Of a stretch of DNA of 64,000 nucleotides, positions 42,466 through 51,674 are shown in pieces (position 1 is the first letter of the stretch; the number at the start of each line of letters is the position of its first letter). The DNA is from Geothrix sp. Lineage in GTDB: Bacteria; Acidobacteriota; Holophagae; Holophagales; Holophagaceae. The position numbers were made by a program, and so were the translations under genes. The notes under the pieces are model-generated. The model did not search any database and was not told the DNA's origin. It saw nothing but the letters and a program-made list of their open reading frames with translations. The stretch is taken from assembly GCA_030681515.1 (NCBI GenBank), contig JAUXSE010000017.1, forward strand, positions 62,001-126,000, written 5' to 3'.

Positions 42466-42504
42466 AACCGCAGATGTCGCAGATGTCGCAGATGTCGCAG
42501 AAAA
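42466..42504. repeat. Single-arm CGCAGATG tandem repeat
   Basis: The unit CAGATGTCG is repeated about four times between AACCG and CAGAAAA. It matches the left arm of the hairpin at 25991-26022, including the AACCGCAGATG start, but I do not see the opposite arm. It lies in the 200-bp divergent gap upstream of 42613 (42410-42612). Confidence 0.75.
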
Positions 42505-42612
42505 GGCCTTGGGTCCGGCTTTTGGTCTTGCAAAGAATTCGGGCTGAGACACGCCGATCATCGGGTGATCCTAAAGGCCATGGGCGGGGCCGGACTCTGC
42601 TAGAACGGAGGC

Positions 42613-43056
42613 ATGGACCTCACGAACGCGGGCAGACCACCACGGCGCACCCTCCGGGGCCTCCTCTGCCCCGAAGTCCCCCGGTACTTCCCCTGGGCGC
42701 GGCCGGTGCAGCTGGCGCTGCGCAGCGTCCACATCGCAGCCATGGCCCTGGTGGTGGGCGGCCTTCCCTTCGGGGCCGATTTCGAGGCCCTCCGGGCTCC
42801 CATCCTGATCACCCTGGCGAGCGGGGGGCTGCTCTTCGCCGTGGATCTGGCCCGCGATCTGGCCATCCTCACCCAGGGCAGCGGAGTGGCCGTGCTGCTC
42901 AAGCTGGGCCTGCTGGGCCTGGGTGTCCTGCAGCCCGCGGCCCGCCTGCCCTGGTACCTGGCCGCCACCCTGGTCGCTTCCATCGGTTCCCACATGCCCG
43001 GGAGTTGGCGTCATTTCTCCTTCCTCACATGGAAGGTGGTGAGGTACCCCGACTGA
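42613..43056 (+). CDS. Small membrane protein next to moeA
   Basis: 147 residues with four hydrophobic segments ('LRSVHIAAMALVVGGLPFG', 'APILITLASGGLLFAVDLA', 'GVAVLLKLGLLGLGVLQPA', 'LPWYLAATLVASIGSHM'). The His in the first and last suggests a possible metal or heme site, but no family is recognised. Its stop shares one base with the moeA start (TGATG), so the two are coupled. GGAGG lies upstream of the ATG. Confidence 0.7.
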   Translation: MDLTNAGRPPRRTLRGLLCPEVPRYFPWARPVQLALRSVHIAAMALVVGGLPFGADFEALRAPILITLASGGLLFAVDLARDLAILTQGSGVAVLLKLGLLGLGVLQPAARLPWYLAATLVASIGSHMPGSWRHFSFLTWKVVRYPD

Positions 43057-44282
43057 TGATCAGCCCCGCCGAAGCCCTTGCACTCATCCTGGATCGCGTC
43101 GCGCCCCTCGCGGCCCGCGGGCTGGCGCTTCCGGAGATCCTCGGCCTGGCGGTGGCTGAGGATCTGCGATCGGCGGCCCAGGTGCCGCCCTTCGCGAATT
43201 CAGCCATGGACGGCTACGCGGTGCGGGCCGCGGATCTGACCGGCGCCACCCGGGCCCATCCGGTCCGCCTGCAGGTGCTCGGGGATCTGGCGGCCGGGGG
43301 TGTTCCAAAGGGCGCGGTGGGGTCCGGCGAGGCCCTGCGCATCATGACCGGCGCGCCGCTGCCCGAGGGCGCCGATGCGGTGGTGCCCGTGGAGGACACC
43401 ACCCGCGGCGGGGACTGGGTGGAGCTCCGCAAGCCCACCCGCCGGGGCATCCACATCCGTCTCGCGGGCGAGGATCTCCAGGTGGGCCAGTTGCTGGTGC
43501 GGGCGGGGCAGGGCCTCCGGCCCGGAGACATCGGCGCGCTGGCGGCCGCGGGGCTTCCCACCGTGAACGTCCATCCCCGGGTCCGGGTGGCCGTGCTCAC
43601 CACCGGGGATGAACTGGTGGATGTTTCGGAGGAGCCCGGCCCGGGGCGCATCCGCGATGCCAATATCCACGCGGTGTGCGCCCAGGTGGCCGCCTGCGGG
43701 GCGATCCCTGTGCCCTTTCCGCGGGTGCCCGATGACCGCGCCACGCTGACGCGCACGCTCCGGATGGCCCTGGAGGCCGATGTGGTCCTCACCACCGGCG
43801 GCATCTCCGTGGGCGACTACGATTTCATGAAGGACATGCTCGAAGCCCTCGGGGCCGAGCGGGTCTTCTGGAAGGTGGCCCAGAAACCCGGCGGGCCGCT
43901 GGGGTTCTGGATGCTGGGCGAGAAGCCCATCTTCGGGATTCCCGGGAACCCCGTGGCCGCCATGCTCATGGTGGAGGAGTACGTCCGTCCCGCCCTGCGG
44001 AAGCAGATGGGCTTCGCGAAGCTCCACCGGCCCGTGGCCGAGGCGAATCTGGAAGGCGGCTGGACCGGCAAGGCCGGCGACCCCCGCACCACCTTCCTGC
44101 GGGTGGTGGCGCGGCGCGAGGCCGGGGGGATGCACGCCCGGCTCACCGGACCCCAGGGCTCTGCCATCCTGTCGTCCATGCTCACCGCCAACGCCCTGGC
44201 CGTGATTCCGGGAGGCGTGGCCCGCGTCGAGCCTGGAGATCCCGTCCAGCTCCACCTCACGGAGGAGGCCGAGGATCACTGA
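43056..44282 (+). CDS. moeA: Molybdopterin molybdenumtransferase
   Basis: 408 residues. MoeA inserts the metal into adenylated molybdopterin. Domains in order: 'PPFANSAMDGYAVRAADL', 'RIMTGAPLPEGADAVVPVED', the MoCF_biosynth domain 'VAVLTTGDELVD' and 'VVLTTGGISVGDYDFMKDML', and the closing 'GIPGNPVAAMLMVEEYVRP' and domain IV. With the AOR and TupABC genes divergent from it, this copy may load tungsten rather than molybdenum. No moaA, moaC or moaE genes are in the window. Confidence 0.94.
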   Translation: MISPAEALALILDRVAPLAARGLALPEILGLAVAEDLRSAAQVPPFANSAMDGYAVRAADLTGATRAHPVRLQVLGDLAAGGVPKGAVGSGEALRIMTGAPLPEGADAVVPVEDTTRGGDWVELRKPTRRGIHIRLAGEDLQVGQLLVRAGQGLRPGDIGALAAAGLPTVNVHPRVRVAVLTTGDELVDVSEEPGPGRIRDANIHAVCAQVAACGAIPVPFPRVPDDRATLTRTLRMALEADVVLTTGGISVGDYDFMKDMLEALGAERVFWKVAQKPGGPLGFWMLGEKPIFGIPGNPVAAMLMVEEYVRPALRKQMGFAKLHRPVAEANLEGGWTGKAGDPRTTFLRVVARREAGGMHARLTGPQGSAILSSMLTANALAVIPGGVARVEPGDPVQLHLTEEAEDH

Positions 44283-44286
44283 GCCC

Positions 44287-45777
44287 TCAGGGCGTGACCA
44301 CCACCTGGACCGTGCGGGTGACACTGCCGTAGGGCCCCTGGGCCTGGAGGGTGTAGGTCGTGGTCGCGGTGGGCCGGACGGTGGCGCTGGTGCCGGTCAC
44401 CCAGCCGAGTTCCGGCGTGACAAACCAGCGGGTGGCGCCGGTGGAGGTCCAGGTGAGCGTCGCCGGGGAGCCCGCGGTGATGCTGGCTGGCGTGGCGCCA
44501 AGGCTCGGGATGGTGGGGGCCGCGCCGGTGGGATCGCTGGTGTACACCGTGCCCATCTGCACGACCTCCAGATCCGATCCTTTGATGCCAGAGAGGGTAC
44601 TCAGCTGGGTGTTGTCCCAGCGGTCGTCTGGCGCGCCGGAAAGGTACCAGGCGCTGCCGTTGTCGGCGAGGATCATGCCGTATCGCTTGAGGGCGGCCAG
44701 CACCACCCGGGCCTGGGCCGGATAGGCGCTGATATCCACACCGGCCTTCAGGCGCACCCGCAACCCCATGGGCGGCGCACTGGTGCTGGTGTTGCTGGAG
44801 GCCCAGTGGGTGGCCGGAAGCACGTAGGCCTTGCGCGAGGTGGGCACGGTGAACCGCAGGGCATGGGTGATGGCCCCGGCGGCCACCTCGTCGTAGCGGG
44901 CCAGGCCGGGGAGGACGGGCAGGCCCGCCGCGTCCGCGCTGGTCCAGCCGTAGGGGCGCAGGGCATTGCTCTTGAGGTCCCAGACGGAGGCCGCATCGGC
45001 GGTCCAGCTGCCGTCGGATTGGAGGAAGGCCCGGTACAGCTCGTAGAGCAGGCAGGCATCCCGGTCCAGCACCAGGACATGGCGGTCGCCGGTGGAACTG
45101 CTCCCGCCCTCCACGGGGGCCGTGGCGGGGATGGGCATGGGACCGGGATCGCTTTCGTCACCGTACGCCGTGAAGACCACTGGCACCTTGGCCTGGGAGG
45201 ACGAGGCCACCACGGTGTAGGGGATGCCCATGGGACTGCCGTTGTAGAGGCCGGCGCCGAAATCCGGATGCAGGCCGGTGCCGGCGCCGATGAAGCTGAT
45301 GATGGCGGTGCTGTCGGGGTCCACCGGATCGGCGGCGATGTCCCGGTTCCACGCGTTGTCACCCGGGAAGGGTGTAAAGCCCTGAAAACTGGCGCCGATG
45401 CCGAGGGCCGCGCCGTTGCAGGCGCCCACGGGGGGCTGGATTGACACGGTCACCGAGGCCTGGGTGGACTTCGTGGCGTCGGCCACGCTGAGGGCCTGGA
45501 CGTGGAAGGTCCCGGCACTGCCGGGGGCCGTGTAGAGACCGGCGGCGCTGATGCTGCCGCCGGAGGCTTCGACCACACTCCAGGTCACCGCTTGATTGGA
45601 AGTGCCCGACACGGTCGCCTGGAAGGCCTGGGTACCGCCGGTCCAGAGATTGGCACCGGCAGGGATGAGGGAGATGCTGATGGCCTGTGACGGAGGTGGG
45701 GGTGGGGGGGCGGATCCGCCACCACAAGCCATGACCAGTCCCAGTGTGATTCCGACACCCAAGCCCATCCCGCGCAT
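44287..45777 (-). CDS. Lipoprotein with Ig-like domains
   Basis: 496 residues from ATG 45777 (AGGAGG upstream). A lipobox (GLVMAC) is followed by a proline run, then an Ig-like domain ('QAFQATVSGTSNQAVTWSVV', residues about 40-115), a large central domain of unknown type, and a C-terminal Ig-like domain ('PATLTWTSTGATRWFVTPEL'). The central part ('DRHVLVLDRDACLLYELYRA', 'GLARYDEVAAGAITHALRF') recurs in uncharacterised exported proteins. Likely a surface protein. It is convergent with moeA, four bases away. Confidence 0.8.
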   Translation of the reverse strand: MRGMGLGVGITLGLVMACGGGSAPPPPPPSQAISISLIPAGANLWTGGTQAFQATVSGTSNQAVTWSVVEASGGSISAAGLYTAPGSAGTFHVQALSVADATKSTQASVTVSIQPPVGACNGAALGIGASFQGFTPFPGDNAWNRDIAADPVDPDSTAIISFIGAGTGLHPDFGAGLYNGSPMGIPYTVVASSSQAKVPVVFTAYGDESDPGPMPIPATAPVEGGSSSTGDRHVLVLDRDACLLYELYRAFLQSDGSWTADAASVWDLKSNALRPYGWTSADAAGLPVLPGLARYDEVAAGAITHALRFTVPTSRKAYVLPATHWASSNTSTSAPPMGLRVRLKAGVDISAYPAQARVVLAALKRYGMILADNGSAWYLSGAPDDRWDNTQLSTLSGIKGSDLEVVQMGTVYTSDPTGAAPTIPSLGATPASITAGSPATLTWTSTGATRWFVTPELGWVTGTSATVRPTATTTYTLQAQGPYGSVTRTVQVVVTP

Positions 45778-45896
45778 GGAACCTCCTGAAGGCAGCACCC
45801 GAAACCCTGAGTCTTCTCGGGCCCACGGGAAAGTCAACCACGCCATCCTCATGCTTCGATCCAGCCATGGCACACTGATCGGATCCCGAGGTATCC

Positions 45897-47261
45897 ATGA
45901 CCGCAGAACCTTCTTTCCGCGAGAAGTACACCTTCCCCGCCAGCTACTGGAACGCGAACCTCACGGAGCTGTTCGAGCGAGCAGCCTACTACTCCATGGC
46001 GAGCTTCATCGTCATCTACCTCGGGCGTCTGGGTCTCGGCGACTACTGGCCCAGCACCCTGAACGGCGTGCTGTGGTTCCTGGTCTACTTTCTGCCCATC
46101 CTCAGCGGCACCATCGCGGATCAGATCGGCTTCCGCCGCAGCCTGCTTCTGGCTTGTGGGCTGCTGGTGGGAGGCTACTTCCTCATGGGGTATCCGGTCT
46201 GGTTCGGGGGTCAGACGCTGGCCCTGCAGGCGGGGAAGGAAGTCACGGCGGGCATGGGCGTGATGGCGCCGGTGGCCATGGCCATCGTGCTGATCGGCAT
46301 CGGCGGCTCCTTCGTGAAGCCCTGCATCGCGGGCACCGTGCAGCGCACGCACCTCGGCAAGGCCACCCTGGCCTTCGCCATCTTCTACATGGTGATCAAC
46401 ATCGGCAGCATCTTCGGCCGCATCAGCGCCTTCATCGTCCGGACGAAGCTGGGCAAGCTCGACACCATCTTCATCGTGTCCATGGCGGCGGCGGTGCTGG
46501 CCTTCCTGGTGGTGCTGCTGCTCTACCGGGATCCCGAATCCACCGTGGATCCCAACAAGCCCCGGCGCACCATTCCCGAGGTCTTCTTCGGCATGTTCAA
46601 GGTGCTGCGCAGTGGACGCTTCGTCATGTTCCTGGTGGTGAGCAGCGGCTTCTACTTCATCTACAACCAGGTCTACAACGTGCTGCCGCTGTACGTGAAG
46701 AAGACCGTGGAGCTGACACCGGCCATGGACCTCTACACCATGGCCAACCCCATCACCATCGTGCTGTTCCAGCTGCTCATCACGCGGCTGTTCGGCAAGA
46801 TGCCGCCCATCAAATCCATCATCGTGGGCACGGTGATCATCGGCCTGGCCATGCTCATCAACGTGGCGCCGCTCTACATGGCGGGGGGCGTGACCATGAA
46901 GCTATGGCTCCCCCTGGGCAGCCTTTTCGTGGTGATGACCGTGGCCCTCATCGCCTTCGGCGAGCTGTTCGCCTCGGCCCGGCTCTACGAGTACATCGGT
47001 TCCCTGGCGCCCAAGGGCCAGGAGGGCCTCTTCCTGGGCTACGCCAACCTGCCCATGGCTCTCGGCAGCCTGGTGGGCGGCCCCGCCGGGGCCTGGCTCT
47101 TCAACAAGGTGATGTGCGCGGGTGCCGTGACTCAGGCCGACGGCCTGTTGAAGCTCGACCCCAGGGCCGCCGCCACCGGCTGGATCATCCTCACCCTCTT
47201 CGGCCTGGGCAGCGCGTTGAGCCTCTGGATCTACAACCGGTGGCTGCAGCGGCAGGCGTAA
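45897..47261 (+). CDS. POT-family peptide transporter
   Basis: 454 residues, about 12 membrane spans. The N-terminal ELFERAAYYSM is the POT signature, and 'GGSFVKPCIAGTVQRT' and the 'FLGYANLPMALGSLVGGPAG' region fit proton-coupled oligopeptide symporters. It probably imports di- and tripeptides, which would supply the amino acids degraded by the neighbouring dehydrogenases and homogentisate pathway. Followed by a hairpin element. Confidence 0.88.
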   Translation: MTAEPSFREKYTFPASYWNANLTELFERAAYYSMASFIVIYLGRLGLGDYWPSTLNGVLWFLVYFLPILSGTIADQIGFRRSLLLACGLLVGGYFLMGYPVWFGGQTLALQAGKEVTAGMGVMAPVAMAIVLIGIGGSFVKPCIAGTVQRTHLGKATLAFAIFYMVINIGSIFGRISAFIVRTKLGKLDTIFIVSMAAAVLAFLVVLLLYRDPESTVDPNKPRRTIPEVFFGMFKVLRSGRFVMFLVVSSGFYFIYNQVYNVLPLYVKKTVELTPAMDLYTMANPITIVLFQLLITRLFGKMPPIKSIIVGTVIIGLAMLINVAPLYMAGGVTMKLWLPLGSLFVVMTVALIAFGELFASARLYEYIGSLAPKGQEGLFLGYANLPMALGSLVGGPAGAWLFNKVMCAGAVTQADGLLKLDPRAAATGWIILTLFGLGSALSLWIYNRWLQRQA

Positions 47262-47263
47262 AA

Positions 47264-47362
47264 AGGATCTCCACGAAGGACACCAAGAAAAAGGGAAAGG
47301 ACACGAAGAATTCTTACTGCTTCGTGCCCTCGATCTTCCTTCGTGTCCTTCGTGGAGATCTT
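47264..47362. repeat. GAAGGACAC-type inverted-repeat hairpin
   Basis: Left arm 47264-47308 has GATCTCCACGAAGGACACC followed by AAAGGGAAAGGACACGAAG; right arm 47320-47362 is the near reverse complement ending TCCTTCGTGGAGATC. The loop is 11 nt. It starts two bases after the POT gene stop and may act as its terminator. It is the same architecture as 18822-18946. Confidence 0.82.
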
Positions 47363-47418
47363 GTTCCTGGGGATAAAGCGCCATTCTGGAGATAATGGAT
47401 TCCCCCCCCGAGGTCCCC

Positions 47419-48561
47419 ATGTCCAAGAAGGAAACGCCGCTCTTCCCCCTGCGCAAGGGCCTGCACGCGCGTCAGGCGCATGTGGACCTGCCCGCGGGCA
47501 CCTTCGAAGAGGAACACGCGCGGCAGGGTTTTTTTGGGCGCACCACGCACCTCTACCGTCTGCATCCGGTGACGGACTGGACGCGCATCGAAGGTCCGCT
47601 GCGGCCCCACAGCTACGATCTGAACCCCCTGGCGGATTCGACAGACGCCAAGGTGCGGGCTTCGATGTTTGGCTCCACGGAGCCTGCCTTTGCCCCCATC
47701 TGCCTGCTGCACAACAGTGACGTGGCGCTGCACTGGGTGGCGCCTGCGGCCATGGATTTCTTCTACCGCAATGCCGACGGCGATGATGTCTACTACATCC
47801 ATGCGGGAGCCGGGAAGCTCGAGACCACCTTCGGCGCGCTCACCTATGCCACCGGCGATTACCTGGTGATCCCGCGTGGCACCACCTACCGCTTCCTGCC
47901 GGATGCCACGCCCCAGCGCTACCTGCTCATCGAGAGCTTCAGCGAGGTCACCATTCCCGACCGCAACCAGCTGGGCCCCAACGCCATCTTCGATCCGGCC
48001 ATGATTGATACGCCGGAGCTGGAACCCTACGACGCGACTCCCCGAGAATGGGCCGTCCACATCAAGCGCGAGAGCCAGATCACCAAGGTCTACTACCCCT
48101 TCAACCCGCTGGACGTGGTGGGCTGGAAGGGCGACCTCACCGTGTGGCGCATCAACGTGAAGGACATCCGGCCCATCCTCAGCGCCCGCTACCACCTGCC
48201 GCCCAGCGCGCACTCCACCTTCATCGCCCACAACTTCGTCATCTGCTCCTTCCTGCCCCGGCCCTTCGAGGAGGAAGAGGGCGCCATGCGCGTGCCCTTC
48301 TTCCACAGCAACATTGACTACGACGAAGTGCTGTTCTACTCCGCGGGCCACTTCTTTTCGCGGGACGGCATCGGCGAAGGCATGATGACCTGGCATCCCC
48401 AGGGCATCCACCACGGCCCGCACCCGAAGGCCATCCCCCTCAGCCGCACCAAGGACCGCACCGACGAAGTGGCCGTCATGGTGGATACCTTCAGGCCCCT
48501 CAAGGCCACGGCGGCGGCCGGGCTGGTGGAGAACACCGACTATTGGGCAAGCTGGAAGTAG
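47419..48561 (+). CDS. hmgA: Homogentisate 1,2-dioxygenase
   Basis: 380 residues. It opens the ring of homogentisate to maleylacetoacetate in tyrosine and phenylalanine breakdown. Iron ligands are likely in the C-terminal cupin: 'FFHSNIDYDEVLFYSAGHF' (His, Glu) and 'TWHPQGIHHGPHP' (His). It is shorter than human HGD (about 445), in line with bacterial forms. GAGG stands ahead of ATG 47419. The FAH-family gene at 60601 could act two steps later. Confidence 0.87.
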   Translation: MSKKETPLFPLRKGLHARQAHVDLPAGTFEEEHARQGFFGRTTHLYRLHPVTDWTRIEGPLRPHSYDLNPLADSTDAKVRASMFGSTEPAFAPICLLHNSDVALHWVAPAAMDFFYRNADGDDVYYIHAGAGKLETTFGALTYATGDYLVIPRGTTYRFLPDATPQRYLLIESFSEVTIPDRNQLGPNAIFDPAMIDTPELEPYDATPREWAVHIKRESQITKVYYPFNPLDVVGWKGDLTVWRINVKDIRPILSARYHLPPSAHSTFIAHNFVICSFLPRPFEEEEGAMRVPFFHSNIDYDEVLFYSAGHFFSRDGIGEGMMTWHPQGIHHGPHPKAIPLSRTKDRTDEVAVMVDTFRPLKATAAAGLVENTDYWASWK

Positions 48562-48613
48562 TCGGACGCCTGTGTCTTCGGCGTGATTTGTCCCTCCCCG
48601 GAGGGCCAAACCC

Positions 48614-48730
48614 TCAGCGGTGGGAACCGCCCCAGCCCAGGTACCGTTTCAGGAAGGCGGAAAGACTCATGTGCAGGAAGCGCCAGGGGCCGTGATGCCT
48701 GCGCCGGTCGAGGGAGTTGACGTCAGTCAT
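48614..48730 (-). CDS. Possible very small protein
   Basis: A 38-codon frame (ATG 48730) encodes a basic peptide with 'HHGPWRFLHMSLSAFLKRYL', an amphipathic stretch. It is too short to judge coding bias and has no strong ribosome site. On the opposite strand at 48755 a strong GGGAGGAG precedes a 12-codon frame that ends at 48793. Either could be real; neither is certain. Confidence 0.3.
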   Translation of the reverse strand: MTDVNSLDRRRHHGPWRFLHMSLSAFLKRYLGWGGSHR

Positions 48731-48793
48731 GCATCACCGTGAGGGAGGAGTGCCATGAATCTCCGCCATGCGGGGCCTTCATGCAAGGGGTAA

Positions 48794-49022
48794 CAGTAAA
48801 TATTTGCAAAGAATACATACCGCTCGTGAATTATTGAATCAACGCTGGCGGGCCTTTTCCTCAATCATGCCCCTCCTCCCTTTTTTGGGGAAGGAGCACC
48901 CGGCCTGGAGCGGGCCCCCTCAGAGGGTGGCCCAACCGATTTTTCACAAGTGTGCCTATTGGACCTGGAGCGGTTTTCCTAAACTAGAAAATCAGCCTTC
49001 CGGTTCCTTTTCTGGAGTCCCC
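48794..49022 (+). promoter_or_regulatory. AT-richer leader and promoter region of the CsgG-like gene
   Basis: No gene is evident. This stretch is distinctly AT-rich at its start. TTGGAC (48959-48964) and TAAACT (48980-48985), 15 bp apart, are a candidate promoter. GGAG at 49012-49015 serves the TTG start at 49023. A frame open through here from 48768 is unlikely to be protein. Confidence 0.4.
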
Positions 49023-49760
49023 TTGCGCCTTCGTCCTCTGCTCCTTCCTCTCCTGGCGGTGTTCGCGATGAGCGCGCCGGCCTTCGCCCAGACGAAGCTA
49101 TCCAAGGCGGAGAAGGCGAAGCTCCCCCGCATCGCCATCCTCGATTTCAAGACGGCGCCCGATGCCTGGCACGGCTGGCGCCACGGCGGCTGGGGCAACC
49201 AGATGGGCACCATCTCCAATCAGTTGCGGGACCTCTTCACGACCGAGATCGTGGAGAAGGGCAAGAACAAGATCCGCGTCATCGAGCGGGAGCGCCTGGC
49301 CGAGATCCGCGGGGAACTGGATTTCCAGCAGAGCGGCGAGGTGGATACCGCCACGGTCCAGAAAATCGGCAAGCTGCTCGGCGCGAAGTACGTGATGACT
49401 GGCAAGGTCACCCGATTCGCCTACAAGGAGGGTGGCTTCAAGACCGGCTGGGGCGTGGGCGCCCTGGTGAGCAAGGTGACCGGCGATGGGATGGCCGGGG
49501 CCGTGGCCGGCAGCGTGAACGTCCACAAGGCGTCCTTCACCGGCCGGCTGGACATCCGGCTCATCGAGGTGGAGACCGGCGAGATCCTGGGGGCCTGGAA
49601 GGACGAGGACAAGGTTTCCGATACCAGTGTGAAGGTGGCGGGCACGGGCGCCGAGGTGCAGTACGACGAGGAGCTGGTGAACAAGGTGTTCGAGCCCATC
49701 GTCCAGCGCATCGCCCCCAAGCTGCTGCGTGCCACTGTGTCGGCCAACGAAGACGAGTGA
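49023..49760 (+). CDS. CsgG/HfaB-like exported protein
   Basis: 245 residues from a TTG start placed by GGAG eight bases upstream and by the signal peptide that follows (LRPLLLPLLAVFAMSAPAFA). The body has the CsgG-like pattern: 'RIAILDFKT', 'KNKIRVIERERLAEIRGELD' and 'GKLLGAKYVMTGKVTRF'. CsgG forms the outer-membrane curli pore, but many relatives lacking a lipobox Cys, as here, are periplasmic and of unknown role. No other curli genes are near. Confidence 0.8.
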   Translation: MRLRPLLLPLLAVFAMSAPAFAQTKLSKAEKAKLPRIAILDFKTAPDAWHGWRHGGWGNQMGTISNQLRDLFTTEIVEKGKNKIRVIERERLAEIRGELDFQQSGEVDTATVQKIGKLLGAKYVMTGKVTRFAYKEGGFKTGWGVGALVSKVTGDGMAGAVAGSVNVHKASFTGRLDIRLIEVETGEILGAWKDEDKVSDTSVKVAGTGAEVQYDEELVNKVFEPIVQRIAPKLLRATVSANEDE

Positions 49761-49785
49761 TCCGGGAAGGCTCAGCGGATCGGAC

Positions 49786-49805
49786 GGGGCCCTGCGGGGC
49801 CCCGT
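49786..49805 (+). terminator. Rho-independent terminator
   Basis: CGGGGCCC and GGGGCCCCG pair around TGC, followed by TTCCGTGTT. It lies 25 bp after the CsgG-like gene. Confidence 0.7.
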
Positions 49806-49877
49806 TCCGTGTTCACGCCAGCTCCTCCTGCGGTCAGGGAGCCACAGGGTTTGCTAGGCTGGACCTGGAGATGACGC

Positions 49878-50783
49878 ATGGAACGGTTCGCGGGCATGGC
49901 GTTGATGTTTCAGCCCCTTGATGGGGCCAGGGGAATCCTGAGATGGATGGGAGGCCCCGGCTGGTCCCGTCTATCGCATCTCCTCCTGGTGGCCGCGGCC
50001 TGCATCGCGATCCTGGTCGCGGTCCGGCTCGTCGCCCGGGCCGTGCGCCGGGCCGTGGATGACGGCAATGAAGCCGTGACTTCCGAGGCCGAACGCCGCG
50101 CGGAAACCCTGGGATCCGTGCTGACCAACGCGGCCCGGGTGATCGTGGTGGCCTTCTTCCTGCTCATGACGCTCCAGGAGTTCGGCGTGAACATCGGACC
50201 TCTGGTGGCCGGTGCCGGCGTGGTGGGCCTGGCGCTGGGCTTTGGCGCCCAGAGCCTGGTGAAGGACGTCATCAGCGGCTTCTTCCTGCTCATGGAGAAC
50301 CAGTTCGGCGTGGGAGACATCATCAATGTGGACGACAAGCATGTGGGCACTGTCGAGCGCATGACCCTGCGCATCACCCAGCTGCGGGATGCCGAGGGCC
50401 GGGCCCACTTCGTGCCCAACGGTTCCATCGTCCGCGTGGTGGTGCTTTCCAAGGATTTCGCCCGGGCCCTGGTGGATGTGGAAGTCGGCTACGGCACCGA
50501 TCCCGATCAGGCCTTCGCGGTGCTGCTGGAGGCCGGACGGAAGCTGCATGAGGAGTGGCCGTACCAGGCCGTGGAGCCCCTGGAGGTGAAGGGCATCGAA
50601 GTGCTCGGGCCCAGCGGCTTCATCATCCGCACCCTCACCAAGACGGCCCCCGGGGCCCAGTGGGAGGTGGCGCGGGAACTGCGCCGCCGCATCCTGCTCG
50701 CCTTCCGCGAGGCCGGCATCGAGATCCCCTACCCGCAACGGGTGGTGCACCACCGGGGCGGCGCGGCTGAATCCGGGGATTGA
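49878..50783 (+). CDS. Small-conductance mechanosensitive channel (MscS family)
   Basis: 301 residues. Three N-terminal membrane spans precede the pore-lining helix 'VAGAGVVGLALGFGAQSLVK', followed by the beta domain ('GVGDIINVDDKHVGTVERMT') and the C-terminal mixed domain. It opens under membrane tension to release solutes. An upstream ATG at 49872 would add two residues and cannot be excluded. A TAGGCT box stands at 49855-49860. Confidence 0.9.
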   Translation: MERFAGMALMFQPLDGARGILRWMGGPGWSRLSHLLLVAAACIAILVAVRLVARAVRRAVDDGNEAVTSEAERRAETLGSVLTNAARVIVVAFFLLMTLQEFGVNIGPLVAGAGVVGLALGFGAQSLVKDVISGFFLLMENQFGVGDIINVDDKHVGTVERMTLRITQLRDAEGRAHFVPNGSIVRVVVLSKDFARALVDVEVGYGTDPDQAFAVLLEAGRKLHEEWPYQAVEPLEVKGIEVLGPSGFIIRTLTKTAPGAQWEVARELRRRILLAFREAGIEIPYPQRVVHHRGGAAESGD

Positions 50784-50816
50784 AAGGGCCGCACTGCGCC
50801 CGACGATGCCACGCCA

Positions 50817-51674
50817 TCAGGCCTTCAGGCGCAGCCCCACCAGCCGCCAGGCCTCGTCCATATCGCCGATGGCGAGGGCCCGGTGGATGGCATGGTCCAG
50901 CCCCGCAGGCCCAGGCGGGTCTCCGGGTTGGCGGGCCATGGCTGACAGGTCCGGCAGGCCCGGGCTGTTGGCCAGCTGGCCGAGATCGTTGCCGGTGAGG
51001 ATGTGGCTCTGCTTCAGGGCCTCGGGGAGCGCATCGTAGCCCAGGGGTTTCCCCGCGGGCTTGGGCACCTGGAACACGGCGGCCCCGCTGGCCCGGGTGT
51101 AGAAGGCCCCGCCGTTGCGGCCCACGAGGTCGAGGGCATCCGGGTGGAGGATCCCGTCCACGAAGCAGTCCTCCCGCACGTGGAAGGCCAGCACCTCGCC
51201 GATGAGCATGAGCCCCGAACCGGGGCCGCTGCCCAGCTCCACCACCTGCTTCAGGTGGCATTCCATCTGGAAGGGGCTTTCCCCGACCAGCGCGGGTTTC
51301 ACGAGGCTCGCCGGCAGGGGCGTCAGCCCGCACTTGGGGAACTCGTCCACGCCCTCGGGCCATTCGGCGCTGGCCACGTTCATCGGGTGCAGCATGGCGT
51401 GGCTCACGGCGGCGATGACGAACTCGCCCGTGGCCACGGCATTCAGGTAGGTGTGCTTCACCGTGCCGTCCCGGCCGCGCCGGTTGGGCGCGAAGGCCAC
51501 CGTGGGCGGGTTGGATCCGAAGGCGTTGAAGAAGCTGAAGGGCGACAGGTTCCGCACGCCGTCCGCGCTGATCGTGCTGGCCAGGGCGATGGGGCGCGGG
51601 GCCACGCCGCCGCAAAGCAGGGCGTTGGTCTCCATGGGCGAAAGGTCGGCGGGAAGGATCCTGCGATGGCTCAT
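50817..51674 (-). CDS. Flavin reductase-like FMN-binding protein
   Basis: 285 residues. The N-terminal 'GGVAPRPIALASTISADGVR' and 'NLSPFSFFNAFGSNPPTVAF' are the flavin reductase-like split-barrel pattern. It likely binds FMN and may reduce flavin or act directly on a substrate; family members serve in aromatic degradation. The last 60 residues extend beyond the usual domain. Its ATG overlaps the end of the hydrolase gene by four bases, so the two form an operon. Confidence 0.85.
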   Translation of the reverse strand: MSHRRILPADLSPMETNALLCGGVAPRPIALASTISADGVRNLSPFSFFNAFGSNPPTVAFAPNRRGRDGTVKHTYLNAVATGEFVIAAVSHAMLHPMNVASAEWPEGVDEFPKCGLTPLPASLVKPALVGESPFQMECHLKQVVELGSGPGSGLMLIGEVLAFHVREDCFVDGILHPDALDLVGRNGGAFYTRASGAAVFQVPKPAGKPLGYDALPEALKQSHILTGNDLGQLANSPGLPDLSAMARQPGDPPGPAGLDHAIHRALAIGDMDEAWRLVGLRLKA

